From Kordia algicida OT-1 (GTDB taxonomy: Bacteria; Bacteroidota; Bacteroidia; Flavobacteriales; Flavobacteriaceae): a stretch of 64,000 bases of DNA. Made by a program: the position numbers and the translations under genes. Shown here one piece after another: positions 42,174 to 51,835 of this stretch. The first letter of the stretch is position 1; every line of letters starts with the position of its first letter. The notes beneath the pieces were generated by a model that made no database searches, was not told the origin of the DNA, and saw only the letters and a program-made list of their open reading frames with translations. The stretch covers positions 3,447,339 to 3,511,338 of the forward strand of contig NZ_DS544873.1 of assembly GCF_000154725.1 (NCBI RefSeq). The letters run 5' to 3'.

Positions 42174-42211
42174 AAAAACGTACACTTCGACTCCGCTCAG
42201 TGTACGTTTTT
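42174..42211. terminator. Terminator after hppD, with repeated loop element
   Basis: AAAAACGTACACT, loop TCGACTCCGCTC, AGTGTACGTTTTT: a 13-bp perfect stem with A/T tails. The loop equals the 12-mer found near 13180. It separates hppD from the dioxygenase gene. Confidence 0.85.
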
Positions 42212-42222
42212 AATTAGTTATA

Positions 42223-43386
42223 TTACAATGTTCCGCGAGCAGCTTGTTCTCTTTCTATCGCTTCAAATAAAGCTTTAAAGTTTCCTACTCCAAATGATTG
42301 TGCGCCTTTACGCTGAATGACTTCAAAGAACATTGTTGGTCTGTCTACAATGGTTTTGGTAAATAACTGCAATAAGTATCCTTCTTCATCACGATCAATT
42401 AAGATTCCGTGTTTTTTGAGTTCTTCTACATCTTCATCGATGTCGCCAACACGTTCTAACAAGTCATCATAATATGTATCTGGAACGTATAAGAATTCTA
42501 CTCCACGTTCGCGCATTTGCGAAACCGTATCAATAATATTGTCTGTAGCAACCGCAATATGTTGTACTCCTGAACCATTGTAAAAGTCTAGATATTCTTC
42601 AATTTGCGATTTCTTTTTTCCTTCTGCGGGTTCATTGATTGGAAATTTGATTCTACCATTTCCATTACTCATTACTTTACTCATCAACGCAGTAAAATCG
42701 GTAGAAATATCATCATCTGTAAAGGAGATAATTTGCGCAAATCCCATTACTTTCGCGTAGAATTCACACCATTCTTTCATTTCTCCCCAACCTACATTTC
42801 CTACCATGTGATCGATGAATTTTAAGCCAACTGGCTCCGGATTGTAGTGAGATTCCCATCTTTGATATCCTGGTAAAAAGACTCCGTTATAGTTTTTACG
42901 TTCTACAAAAACATGAACCGTTTCTCCGTACGTATAGATTCCTGAGCGAATTACATATCCGTTTTCATCTTCTTCTTTTGTTGGTTCCATGTACGGTTTT
43001 GCGCCTCTTTTGGTCGTTTCTTCAAAGGCTTTTGTAGCATCTTCTACCCAAAGTGCTACTACTTTTACGCCATCGCCGTGTAAATCGATATGCTCATTGA
43101 TTTCGCCACCTTTTCCTAATGGTGTTGTTAAGACCAAGCGAATTTTATCTTGTTTTAATACGTATGAAACTCTGTCGGTTAATCCTGTTTCCAATCCTGC
43201 GTAAGCTTCTGATTGAAAACCAAAAGCCGTTTTGTAGAAATGTGCCGATTGTTTGGCGTTCCCGACGTATAATTCTACGTAGTCTGTTCCTAAAAGTGGA
43301 AGAAAGTCTTCTGCTTCGTCAAATAATTTTTTGAGTCCGTATTCTGTATTTTGTAAATCTTTTAAGTTTTTTATTTCTGCTGCCAT
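42223..43386 (-). CDS. hppD: 4-hydroxyphenylpyruvate dioxygenase
   Basis: A 387-aa non-heme iron enzyme that converts 4-hydroxyphenylpyruvate to homogentisate in tyrosine breakdown. The two VOC-type domains are visible. The iron ligands lie in KFIDHMVGNVG (His), GVQHIAVATDN (His) and PTMFFEVIQRKG (Glu), and the C-terminus FGVGNFKALFEAIEREQ is typical. I choose the start MAAEIKNLKDLQN; the in-frame ATG at 43464 would add 26 residues (MVSKQTYLQDLSH...) not typical of the family. The upstream 133-bp gap to hmgA holds a small hairpin GTAAGTAA/TTACTTAC (43441-43462). The product feeds directly into the hmgA enzyme encoded upstream on the same strand. Confidence 0.96.
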   Translation of the reverse strand: MAAEIKNLKDLQNTEYGLKKLFDEAEDFLPLLGTDYVELYVGNAKQSAHFYKTAFGFQSEAYAGLETGLTDRVSYVLKQDKIRLVLTTPLGKGGEINEHIDLHGDGVKVVALWVEDATKAFEETTKRGAKPYMEPTKEEDENGYVIRSGIYTYGETVHVFVERKNYNGVFLPGYQRWESHYNPEPVGLKFIDHMVGNVGWGEMKEWCEFYAKVMGFAQIISFTDDDISTDFTALMSKVMSNGNGRIKFPINEPAEGKKKSQIEEYLDFYNGSGVQHIAVATDNIIDTVSQMRERGVEFLYVPDTYYDDLLERVGDIDEDVEELKKHGILIDRDEEGYLLQLFTKTIVDRPTMFFEVIQRKGAQSFGVGNFKALFEAIEREQAARGTL

Positions 43387-43519
43387 CTTTTTATAATTTT
43401 TTATGCGTTTGCAATTCGTTTTTGTGTGTGATAAATCCTGTAAGTAAGTTTGTTTACTTACCACATGGCACGAATTTGCGTTGCAATGTTGGTTGTGTGT
43501 TGTGTCATCAGTCTTGTAT

Positions 43520-44677
43520 TTATTCTAACCAAGATTTGAAATAGTCTTCATCAGCAATTTTCATGGCTTCTTCGGTTACTTGTAAAGGTTTGAAGGTATC
43601 GACCATGACTGCCAATTCTTCTGTTTCTGTTTGTCCGATGCTTCGTTCTACAGCACCAGGATGTGGTCCGTGAGGAATTCCTGCTGGATGTAGTGAAATG
43701 TGTCCTGCGTCAATATCGTTTCTACTCATAAAGTCTCCATCTACATAGTATAAAACTTCGTCGCTATCAATATTGCTGTGATTGTAAGGTGCTGGAATGC
43801 TTTCAGGATGATAGTCGTATAATCTTGGCACAAATGAGCAGACTACAAATGCGTCTGTTTCAAAAGTTTGATGTACTGGTGGCGGTTGATGAATGCGACC
43901 TGTGATTGGCTCAAAATCGTGAATGGAAAACGCATACGGATAGTTGTAACCATCATAACCAATAACATCAAATGGATGTGTGGCGTAGATCATTTCAAAA
44001 ATGTCACCTTGCTTTTTAACTTTGATGAGGAATTCTCCTTTTTCATCGTTGGTTTCTAGTTCGTATGGTCTGCGAATGTCACGTTCACAGAAAGGCGAAT
44101 GTTCTAAGAGTTGCCCAAACCAGTTTCTGTAACGTTTTGGTGTATAAATTGGTCGATACGATTCTACGATGAACAAACGATTGTCGTCTGTATCAAAATC
44201 TAGTTTGTAAATGATTCCGCGTGGAACTAATAGATAATCTCCATATTTGAAATCAAGATTTCCGAGCATTGTGCGGAGTTTCCCTGTTCCTTTGTGAATG
44301 AAGATGAGTTCGTCTGCGTCTGTATTTTTATAGAAATAATCACGCGTAGATTCTTGTGGAGCCGCCAAAATGATGTTGCAATCACTGTTGGTCAACACTA
44401 CTTTTCTACTTTCTAAATAGTCTGCTTCTGGTGGCACTTGAAATCCGCGGAAGCGATAAGATTGCATATTATTCGCTTTGGCAATTTTGGGTTGTACGCT
44501 GTATTGCTTGCGAATTTCTTTGACTTGTGTCGGTCTGTGTTCGTGGTAACTGTTGGTGGACATTCCATCAAAGCCAATTGTTCCAAAAAGTTGTTCGTAG
44601 TATAAATCGCCGTTTGGCTTTCTGAATATCGTGTGTCGTTTTGGTGGAATATTTCCTAATTTATGATAAAAAGGCAT
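43520..44677 (-). CDS. hmgA: Homogentisate 1,2-dioxygenase
   Basis: A 385-aa cupin-type iron dioxygenase that opens homogentisate to maleylacetoacetate. Motifs include FGTIGFDGMSTNSYHEHRPT, ELIFIHKGTGKL, YGDYLLVPRGIIYKLDFD, and the iron-site region ISLHPAGIPHGPHPGAVE. I start at MPFYHKLGNIPPKRH; the in-frame ATG at 44755 would add a hydrophobic 26-residue stretch that is foreign to this cytosolic family. It is followed by hppD on the same strand, so the two consecutive steps of tyrosine catabolism are together. The next enzymes (maleylacetoacetate isomerase, fumarylacetoacetase) are not in the window. Confidence 0.96.
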   Translation of the reverse strand: MPFYHKLGNIPPKRHTIFRKPNGDLYYEQLFGTIGFDGMSTNSYHEHRPTQVKEIRKQYSVQPKIAKANNMQSYRFRGFQVPPEADYLESRKVVLTNSDCNIILAAPQESTRDYFYKNTDADELIFIHKGTGKLRTMLGNLDFKYGDYLLVPRGIIYKLDFDTDDNRLFIVESYRPIYTPKRYRNWFGQLLEHSPFCERDIRRPYELETNDEKGEFLIKVKKQGDIFEMIYATHPFDVIGYDGYNYPYAFSIHDFEPITGRIHQPPPVHQTFETDAFVVCSFVPRLYDYHPESIPAPYNHSNIDSDEVLYYVDGDFMSRNDIDAGHISLHPAGIPHGPHPGAVERSIGQTETEELAVMVDTFKPLQVTEEAMKIADEDYFKSWLE

Positions 44678-44996
44678 ATTGTTATTTTTTTGTAATCGTA
44701 AAATATAGTGTAATAATATATAGAAAAATGTGAGAAAAGAGGTCACATTTAGCAAAAAAACAACGCTTTCTTATTCAGGATTTCGCTTGATAAGATAGTG
44801 TAAATGCGCTAGTAAGTCGTTCCAAAAAGGTTTCACTTGTTTAAATTTTCCAGGTATTTTTTATTCACCTGTTTACAAATATCGTAATTATTTATAGATT
44901 TTTTATGATTGAAGTCATGTTTGGGATTTATTATGGAGATTTAATCATGTATTTTACAAGCTGTTATTGATTTAAAACGCACTTTTTTGTGAGCGT
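44678..44996. other. Intergenic region upstream of hmgA, no gene seen
   Basis: 319 bp holding the hmgA promoter region. On the minus strand TATATTTT lies about 25 bp before the start codon, one base off the TAnnTTTG form, without a clear TTG. Nothing else is evident. Confidence 0.4.
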
Positions 44997-47222
44997 CTAA
45001 AACCAAAATCCAATACTAAAATATAGCTGATCGTCATCAATTTCGGGAGTCCAAGCATATTTGACTTGTAAAGGTCCAAAAAAGGTTTCTAAACCATAAC
45101 CAACGGCATAACCGTTAAAGTCTGGTTTTGTAAACCATTCACCGCTTCTAAAAATATCGTTTCCAGCATTTGCATAGTTTGCCGTTAGATTTACGTGATG
45201 CTTCGTTAAGAAATTATAATCAAATGAAATACTTCCTTTTACAAAACTATTTCCTGTAAAGCTTAAAAAGTCGTAACCAAGAAAAGACGTGTAGTTATTG
45301 ATGAAGTTGTTTCCAAATCCTCCCAAAACAAAATCTAAGGAATTGGTAGAATTATCTCCAATTTTAAATCCGCCTTCGGAAGTAATGTTTAGCGAAACAT
45401 TGTCAATAATTGTGGTTGCATATCCCATTTTCGCTTTTGCGATAGAGAATGGATTGAAGTTTTTGTTGAAGTCAGATGAATAGAGATACCAATTAAAGTC
45501 ACCTTCAAAGAACAATCCGCTTGACGGAAAATATTTATTGTTGTAGGTATCTAATTTTAAGAATCCGAATGTGCTGATAAAATCACTTTTTTCAAAAGTA
45601 GTTTCTTCTTCATTGCCTTCCACAATGGTTTCTGAGGTGAGTTTTAGTCGTTTGTGTTCTGCTCCGACGCCAAATACAAATTCTTCTCGAACGACAGTTT
45701 GAATGTACAATTGGTTGGTTAAATCGGCAACATCAAGATCAATTCTGTTTAGGTTTGGATTTTCATTGCCTTCACGAATTAAATCAAAATTTATTCCGCG
45801 CTCAAAGGTGTTAAAACGCGATTTGAGTCCGACACTCCAATAATATCCTTTGTCAATATAATACTCAAAGTTGTAGCGAATGTTGTCGCCAATAATAAAG
45901 TCGAACGAAGCCACATCATTGTTAAAGAGTACTTTTTTTGCCGTAACATTTATCAATCCTGCCGTTTTGTATACATCGTCATAGTGTGCTCCCAAACGTA
46001 AAAATGTTTTGTTTGGACGCTCTCTCAGGTTTAAGATTACGTCTTTTGTGCCATCGTCATTTTTTACAGTTTTATAACGAATTCCTGTAAAGTTTCCTGT
46101 TGCGGCAAGGTTACTAATTCCTTCTTGAAATTTTTTGAACGATACTTTTTTGGGCGTTTTGAAGCGAAGTTTACCACGTACGTAGGAACGTGTGTATTTT
46201 TTATTTCCACGTAAGTGAATGTAATTTACATTGATAGAATCTTTTATTTTTACAGGTGGTAATTGTCGTTTTTGTTTTTGCTGTGCCGCAACTTTTTGTA
46301 ATGCTTCAATTTGTTTCTTGCCCGCTTCATGACCTCTTGCTATTAATTCGCGACCTCTGTCAAACGACATCACAGAGAAACCAACAATATCTGGACGAAT
46401 GTAAATGTCTGTTTTTTTACTTTTTTCCCGCATTGCTTTTATGGTACGGAAGTTATTGATTTGGTTGAGGATTGATACTGCAGATTTCAATTTGTCTCTG
46501 CTTGCCAAATCGTCTTGCACATCTACACCAATGATGACATCAACACCTTTTGCTCTGATTTCATCAACAGGATAGTTGTTGGTAACACCACCGTCAATGA
46601 GTAGTCTACCCGACATAGGAATAGGTTCAAATAGAGACGGAAACGCACCACTTGCCGTTATTGCTTCCGCCAAAAATCCTTTTTCAAGAATGACAGATTC
46701 TGCTTTTTCAATATCTGAAGCAATACATAAAAACGGAATGGGAAGTTTACTAAAATCATTTACATGATCTACGTGCAATAGTAAGCTTGCAAGTTTGTTG
46801 TATACGTTTTGTCCTCTAGAAATTGACGAAGGAAAGCTTACTTTGAAGTTTTCAAACGGCAACGTGATTGCATAACGTTCTGCATCTTCTTTTTCGTAAA
46901 ATGTTTTGGCAGATCGTGGTAAATCATCCTGAATTAGTTTGTTGAAATCTGTAATTTTAAAGATGGAATCGATTTGTTTTCCGGTATAACCTGAGGCATA
47001 TAATGATCCGATGATGGCGCCCATACTTGTGCCTCCAATATAATCTACCCGAATTCCCAAACTGTCAATTATTTTGAGTGTTCCAATATGCGCCAACCCT
47101 TTTGCTCCGCCACCACTGAGTACCAAACCTACTTTAAGGTCTTGCTTTTGTGGTGTTTTTTCTTGTGCCGAGACAATAAAGAAACTAAAGATTGCTATGT
47201 AAATACAGATCCACTTTTTCAT
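44997..47222 (-). CDS. Patatin-like phospholipase fused to POTRA and Omp85-type barrel
   Basis: A 741-aa outer-membrane protein of the PlpD/type Vd layout. Signal peptide at 1-19 (ending SAQ). Patatin domain at about 30-320: oxyanion loop SGGGAKGLAH, nucleophile Ser66 in GGTSMGA, catalytic Asp210 in IDGGVTNNYP. A POTRA-like domain at about 325-395 (INVNYIHLRGNKKYTRSYVRG) leads into a C-terminal beta barrel (about 400-741) ending YFSIGFWF. In P. aeruginosa PlpD the lipase is carried to the surface by its own barrel. The catalytic dyad is intact. It lies 11 bp after uvrC on the same strand, a common neighbourhood in Flavobacteriia. Confidence 0.93.
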   Translation of the reverse strand: MKKWICIYIAIFSFFIVSAQEKTPQKQDLKVGLVLSGGGAKGLAHIGTLKIIDSLGIRVDYIGGTSMGAIIGSLYASGYTGKQIDSIFKITDFNKLIQDDLPRSAKTFYEKEDAERYAITLPFENFKVSFPSSISRGQNVYNKLASLLLHVDHVNDFSKLPIPFLCIASDIEKAESVILEKGFLAEAITASGAFPSLFEPIPMSGRLLIDGGVTNNYPVDEIRAKGVDVIIGVDVQDDLASRDKLKSAVSILNQINNFRTIKAMREKSKKTDIYIRPDIVGFSVMSFDRGRELIARGHEAGKKQIEALQKVAAQQKQKRQLPPVKIKDSINVNYIHLRGNKKYTRSYVRGKLRFKTPKKVSFKKFQEGISNLAATGNFTGIRYKTVKNDDGTKDVILNLRERPNKTFLRLGAHYDDVYKTAGLINVTAKKVLFNNDVASFDFIIGDNIRYNFEYYIDKGYYWSVGLKSRFNTFERGINFDLIREGNENPNLNRIDLDVADLTNQLYIQTVVREEFVFGVGAEHKRLKLTSETIVEGNEEETTFEKSDFISTFGFLKLDTYNNKYFPSSGLFFEGDFNWYLYSSDFNKNFNPFSIAKAKMGYATTIIDNVSLNITSEGGFKIGDNSTNSLDFVLGGFGNNFINNYTSFLGYDFLSFTGNSFVKGSISFDYNFLTKHHVNLTANYANAGNDIFRSGEWFTKPDFNGYAVGYGLETFFGPLQVKYAWTPEIDDDQLYFSIGFWF

Positions 47223-47233
47223 GGTGTGAACGC

Positions 47234-49024
47234 TTATTTTTTATGAAAGTTATTGTATATTTTTTTTGCTCTGCTATTTCCAACTACTGCCGAAATGTCT
47301 TCGAGAGAAGCTTCTGAAATTCGTTTGACCGATTTGAATTTTTTCAACAGTTCTACGATGGTTTTTTCGCCAATTCCTGCAATGGTTTCCAATTCTGAGT
47401 TTAACGCACTATTGCTTCGTTTGTTTCGGTGGAACGTAATTCCGAATCGGTGTGCTTCATTTCGTAAATGTTGTATAATTTTTAGCGTTTCGCTTTTTTT
47501 ATCTAAATATAGTGGAATTGAATCACCTGGATAGTATATTTCTTCCAAACGTTTTGCAATTCCGATGATTGCTATTTTTCCTCGTAAATTTAGTGCATCT
47601 AAACTTTTTAATGCCGAAGATAGTTGTCCTTTTCCTCCATCAATGACAATTAATTGTGGTAAAGGTTGCTTTTCTTCTACCAAACGTTTGTATCGGCGAT
47701 ACACGACTTCTTCCATAGAAGCAAAATCGTCGGGACCAACTACGGTTTTAATGTTGAAATGTCGGTATTCTTTTTTGCTTGGTTTTCCATTTTTGAATAC
47801 TACACAAGCCGCCACAGGATTGCTTCCTTGAATGTTGGAGTTGTCAAAACACTCAATGTGTCGCGGTTCTTCTGAGAGACGTAAATCCTTTTTCATTTGC
47901 GCCATAATACGATTGACGTGCTTGTCTGGATCTGTCAGTTTTATTTGCTTGAAACGTTCCATACGATGGTATTTCGCATTTCGTAATGACAGTTCTAAGA
48001 TTCGTTTTTTGTCACCTAATTTTGGAATTGTGATTTTGAATTTTTCGCCAACCTCAACTTCAAAAGGTACATATAGTTCTTTGGAGTTTGTTTTGAAACG
48101 TTGGTGAATTTCTGTGATAGCGAGTTCGAGTAATTCTTTGTCGGTTTCGTCCAATTTCTTTTTGATTTCCATCGTGTGCGATCGGATAATAGAACCTAAC
48201 GAGAGTTGCAAGAAGTTAATGTACCCAAAACTTTCGTCGGATACGATTGTAAAAACATCGACATTGCTAATTTTTGGATTGACAACTGTTGATTTTGCTT
48301 GATAGTTTTCTAGAATGTCTATTTTTTCCTTGACTTTTTGCGCTTGTTCAAACTCCATTGCTTCCGCATAGGTTTTCATTTGCGCTTTAAATTGATTGAG
48401 TGAATCTTTGAAATTTCCCTTGATAATTTCTCTAATTGCTACAATTTGCTCGTCGTAACTTTGTATGGTTTGATAACCTTCACACGGACCCAAACAATTG
48501 CCCAAATGATATTCGAGACACACTTTGTATTTGCCTGCGTTAATTTTTTCTTGTGATAAATCGTAATTGCAGGTTCGCAACGGATAGAGACCTTTGATTA
48601 AGTCTAGTAGCGTTCGAACCGTTTTCATACTCGTATACGGACCAAAGTATTCTGAGCCATCTTTGATAACTCTACGTGTGGGAAATACACGTGGAAAACG
48701 TTCATTTTTGATACAAATCCATGGATACGATTTGTCATCTTTTAGCATGACATTGTAACGCGGTTGGTATTTTTTGATGAGATTGTTTTCCAACAGCAAC
48801 GCATCTGTTTCTGTAGCTACTACAATGTGTTTTATGGAAACGATTTTTTTGACCAAAACCCTCGTTTTTCCATATTCATGATTTTTGGTAAAGTAAGATG
48901 CGACTCGTTTTTTTAAGTTTTTCGCTTTTCCTACATACAACAACTTTCCGTCTTTATCATAGTATTGATAGACACCAGGATTGGTTGGTAAGGTTTTGAG
49001 TTGTAGTTGTAGTGCTTCGGTCAT
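47234..49024 (-). CDS. uvrC: Excinuclease ABC subunit C
   Basis: A 596-aa nuclease of nucleotide excision repair that makes both cuts beside a UvrB-bound lesion. The GIY-YIG domain is at about 12-95 (NPGVYQYYDKDGKLLYVGKAKNLKKRV), followed by a Cys-containing region (LRTCNYDL, GKYKVCLEYHLGNCLGPCEG), the UvrBC-binding motif near 200-235 (AMEFEQAQKVKEKIDIL), the RNase H-like endonuclease domain (IECFDNSNIQGSNPVAACVVF, IVIDGGKGQLSSA) and a C-terminal helix-hairpin-helix (LETIAGIGEKTIVELLKKFKS). All parts of the family are present. Confidence 0.97.
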   Translation of the reverse strand: MTEALQLQLKTLPTNPGVYQYYDKDGKLLYVGKAKNLKKRVASYFTKNHEYGKTRVLVKKIVSIKHIVVATETDALLLENNLIKKYQPRYNVMLKDDKSYPWICIKNERFPRVFPTRRVIKDGSEYFGPYTSMKTVRTLLDLIKGLYPLRTCNYDLSQEKINAGKYKVCLEYHLGNCLGPCEGYQTIQSYDEQIVAIREIIKGNFKDSLNQFKAQMKTYAEAMEFEQAQKVKEKIDILENYQAKSTVVNPKISNVDVFTIVSDESFGYINFLQLSLGSIIRSHTMEIKKKLDETDKELLELAITEIHQRFKTNSKELYVPFEVEVGEKFKITIPKLGDKKRILELSLRNAKYHRMERFKQIKLTDPDKHVNRIMAQMKKDLRLSEEPRHIECFDNSNIQGSNPVAACVVFKNGKPSKKEYRHFNIKTVVGPDDFASMEEVVYRRYKRLVEEKQPLPQLIVIDGGKGQLSSALKSLDALNLRGKIAIIGIAKRLEEIYYPGDSIPLYLDKKSETLKIIQHLRNEAHRFGITFHRNKRSNSALNSELETIAGIGEKTIVELLKKFKSVKRISEASLEDISAVVGNSRAKKIYNNFHKK

Positions 49025-49136
49025 TTGGTAGTATTGAGTACTGAGATATTAGTATTGAGATTGGTTCTAAGATTAAAAATATTTTTACATTTTACGTTTT
49101 CAAAGTGTTCTTGACTGTGCTCGAACTAACATATTG

Positions 49137-50456
49137 TTATTTTTTGGAGTTTTCTTTTTGCTTTATAAGTTCTTCGAATGATTCTTTATGTCTCTTAAGA
49201 CTTAATTCTATTATTTCATCAATTTCATCAATTGTTAATTGTACTCCATACTGTTTCGTCACGAAAGTAACTTCATCAAACATTTCTTCTTCATTCCCTT
49301 GCTCATAGGAAACGTTATACTTCTCCTCATAAAATTCAAAATATATTACAAAATAAAAATCTCCCTTTAAAATTCCAGATTTTAATGTTTCAAATTCGAA
49401 AGAAATTTCAAAAAGATCATATTTCTCTCCAAATGCATTTTCAATTCTTTCAAAATCAGTTTCAAAATTTGATTTTTCATAAAATCGATTAAATAATTCT
49501 TTTTGTTTTATTTCAATTTTTTCAAATAGTTTTGCTCCAGAGTAATTTATTATCTTTTCAACTTGCTCCTTATTTCTAACTATAATCGTATCATTCAAAT
49601 GCTTAAAGCGTTGTTCCAACAAAGCAACTTCTTTCTCCACATCATCATCTTCCTCAATATTCTCTCCTTTTGCGCCAGCAATCATAAGTTGTAAAGAATA
49701 TACTAAGTTTTGTGCAATGTAATTGATAAAAGCTTCTATGTTTCCTGCGTCTGCCAATCGTAAGGCTGCGAAGTAATTTTCTTTGTCTTCTGTTTTAATG
49801 ATCGTTGGTGGAAAACCATATTTCATCAAGATAAAATTCATGAGGATTCTTGCAGTTCGCCCGTTTCCATCATCAAATGGATGAATTCGTATAAATTTAT
49901 AATGAAATTCTGCCGCTAATAATATAGGATTTACAGTTTCTTCTGTTATTTTTTCGTTATACCAATTGAGTAAATCGGTCATTTTTGCTGGCGTTTCTTC
50001 TGGTGTAGCAAATCGGAATATTTCTCCCGTAACCGTTTTTACATGATTTGGTGTTTTTTTGTATTTACCAACATGTACTTTCTTTTTCGTTGGTTTTCCA
50101 TCTAGCGTAATCGCATCAACTTCGTATGGTTCTTTGAGTAATAACTCGTGAATTTGTCGGATAAAACTTTCTGTCAGTGGATAATCTCCTTTTACCACAT
50201 CAATTACCCAATTAATCGCTTGATTGTGTCCTGTAACTTCAATATGATCTTTGAGTGGTTTTCCTTGTGCTGTAATATTGAAAAGAAGTAATGCTTTTGT
50301 TTCTCCATATGTCAACGTGTTTCCTTCTAAATGATTTGAATGGTAGTTCCAATCTAACCGAAATTTTTGCATGATAATAGCTTCTGTTTCAGCATCAATT
50401 GGTCGTAGAGTATCTAATTCTTTTTTAAGGTCTAACGCTTTTTTTAATTCTTCCAT
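49137..50456 (-). CDS. Fic-family protein (probable AMP-transferase) with N-terminal inhibitory motif
   Basis: A 439-aa protein with the Fic signature HPFDDGNGRTARILMN at the centre, which in active members moves AMP from ATP to a target hydroxyl. SNHLEGN near the N-terminus fits the (S/T)xxxE(G/N) inhibitory helix of class II Fic proteins, so it is probably self-inhibited. The C-terminal 180 residues are charged, helical and unrecognised. I start at MEELKKALDL: a full promoter (50474-50504) sits inside the longer frame, so the upstream ATG at 50522 would lie before the transcription start. Target is unknown. It is a single gene, divergent from the 5-formyl-THF cyclo-ligase gene. Confidence 0.9.
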   Translation of the reverse strand: MEELKKALDLKKELDTLRPIDAETEAIIMQKFRLDWNYHSNHLEGNTLTYGETKALLLFNITAQGKPLKDHIEVTGHNQAINWVIDVVKGDYPLTESFIRQIHELLLKEPYEVDAITLDGKPTKKKVHVGKYKKTPNHVKTVTGEIFRFATPEETPAKMTDLLNWYNEKITEETVNPILLAAEFHYKFIRIHPFDDGNGRTARILMNFILMKYGFPPTIIKTEDKENYFAALRLADAGNIEAFINYIAQNLVYSLQLMIAGAKGENIEEDDDVEKEVALLEQRFKHLNDTIIVRNKEQVEKIINYSGAKLFEKIEIKQKELFNRFYEKSNFETDFERIENAFGEKYDLFEISFEFETLKSGILKGDFYFVIYFEFYEEKYNVSYEQGNEEEMFDEVTFVTKQYGVQLTIDEIDEIIELSLKRHKESFEELIKQKENSKK

Positions 50457-50473
50457 AGTACATTTCGTGCAAA

Positions 50474-50504
50474 CAAAGTTACTCGCAATTCTTCCAAAAA
50501 CAAA
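50474..50504 (-). promoter_or_regulatory. Promoter of the Fic gene
   Basis: On the minus strand TTTG, 19 bp, TAACTTTG: an exact Bacteroidota promoter. Its start point falls about 10 bp before the ATG at 50456, which decides the start of the gene. Confidence 0.75.
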
Positions 50505-50562
50505 GGATTCGTATTGCTTCATCTAAGTTACAATTTTTTATTTTTGTGATAAATCTTTTAGA

Positions 50563-51126
50563 ATGTCAAAAACTACCTTACGGAAGAAATATAAAGCATT
50601 ACGAAATGAGCTGACACCTCAGCAGTTAGATGATTTTAGCATTGCCATCGCCAATAATTTGTTGAAACTTCCCGTTTGGGAAAAACGCTATTATCATTTG
50701 TTTTTGACAATTACCGAACAAAAAGAGATTGATACCGAATTTGTGTTGAATATTCTTTTGGGAAAAGATAAAGATGTTGTTTTGTCTAAGAGTGATTTTA
50801 AAAATCATTCGTTGACACATTTTCTACTAACAGATAATACCATCATTAAAAAGAATGCCTATAATATTCCTGAACCTGTAGATGGCATCGAAGTTCCTTC
50901 AACAAAAATTGATGTGGTTTTTATACCATTGTTAGCGTATGATACGAACGGAAATAGAGTTGGTTACGGAAAAGGTTTTTACGATCGCTTTTTGGCAGAA
51001 TGCAAACCCGAAACGATTAAGATTGGTTTGTCCTTTTTTCCACCAGAAACAACTTTGTTTACAGTAGATGCAACTGATATTGGTTTGGATTTTTGTGTAA
51101 CGCCTGAAAAAGTTTTTGAGTTTTAA
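50563..51126 (+). CDS. 5-formyltetrahydrofolate cyclo-ligase
   Basis: A 187-aa enzyme (MTHFS/YgfA family) that uses ATP to turn 5-formyl-THF into 5,10-methenyl-THF, recycling folate. N-terminal SKTTLRKKYKALRNEL is the usual basic start. The substrate and ATP sites show as VDVVFIPLLAYDTNGNRVGYGKGFYDRFL, the family hallmark, followed by IGLSFFP. Length is standard. It is convergent with lspA, with stops only 2 bp apart, and divergent from the Fic gene. Confidence 0.95.
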   Translation: MSKTTLRKKYKALRNELTPQQLDDFSIAIANNLLKLPVWEKRYYHLFLTITEQKEIDTEFVLNILLGKDKDVVLSKSDFKNHSLTHFLLTDNTIIKKNAYNIPEPVDGIEVPSTKIDVVFIPLLAYDTNGNRVGYGKGFYDRFLAECKPETIKIGLSFFPPETTLFTVDATDIGLDFCVTPEKVFEF

Positions 51127-51128
51127 AT

Positions 51129-51782
51129 TTACTCTGTCGCAATTTCTTCTTCTACGGCAATTTCTTTTACGTTTTTTGGCTTCTTCGGAAACGCTCTTTT
51201 GTTAAAAATAATTAACAACAAAACTCCAATAGTAATTGCAGAGTCAGCAATGTTAAACACAGGATCGAAGAACGTAAAACGATCGCCACCAATCCATGGC
51301 ATCCATGCTGGCCATGTAGTATCAATCATCGGAAAATGAAGCATATCAACCACACGTCCGTAGAATACAGGAGCATATCCACCGCCTTCAGGCATAAATG
51401 TAGCTACTTCTCCTTGATATACACTTTCATTGAAAATAAGTCCGTAAAATACAGAGTCAATGATGTTTCCAAAAGCACCTGCAAAGATGAGCGCAATAGC
51501 TACAATGAGAATTCGAGAGCCTTTTTTCTTTACCGAATCATACAACCAATATCCAATGGCAGTGATGGCAAATAATCGAAATAAGGTGAGAAATAATTTT
51601 CCATAGCTTCCAGGCAATTCAACGCCCCAAGCCATTCCTTTGTTTTCTACAAAGAGAATTTTAAACCAACTAAATACTTCTACGGATTCTCCGAGCGCAA
51701 AGTTCGTTTTGATATATATTTTACTGATTTGATCTATGAGTAAGACCAAAACAATGATTCCAATAGCTTTTTTTAATGACAT
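51129..51782 (-). CDS. lspA: Lipoprotein signal peptidase II
   Basis: A 217-aa inner-membrane aspartyl protease that removes signal peptides from diacylglyceryl-modified prolipoproteins. It has four transmembrane helices, the motif LIDQISKIYIKTNF in helix 1, VENKGMAWGVELPGS (the NxGxAF-like region), GAFGNIIDSVFYG with the first catalytic Asp and VFNIADSAITIGV with the second. The loop before the last helix is longer than in E. coli, as usual in Bacteroidota, and the tail (KKPKNVKEIAVEEEIATE) is acidic. It is needed for the several lipoproteins in this window. Confidence 0.96.
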   Translation of the reverse strand: MSLKKAIGIIVLVLLIDQISKIYIKTNFALGESVEVFSWFKILFVENKGMAWGVELPGSYGKLFLTLFRLFAITAIGYWLYDSVKKKGSRILIVAIALIFAGAFGNIIDSVFYGLIFNESVYQGEVATFMPEGGGYAPVFYGRVVDMLHFPMIDTTWPAWMPWIGGDRFTFFDPVFNIADSAITIGVLLLIIFNKRAFPKKPKNVKEIAVEEEIATE

Positions 51783-51835
51783 GTGTCGTACAATTTTCGA
51801 TTGAAAATTTAATTGCCCGCTAAAATAAGAATATT

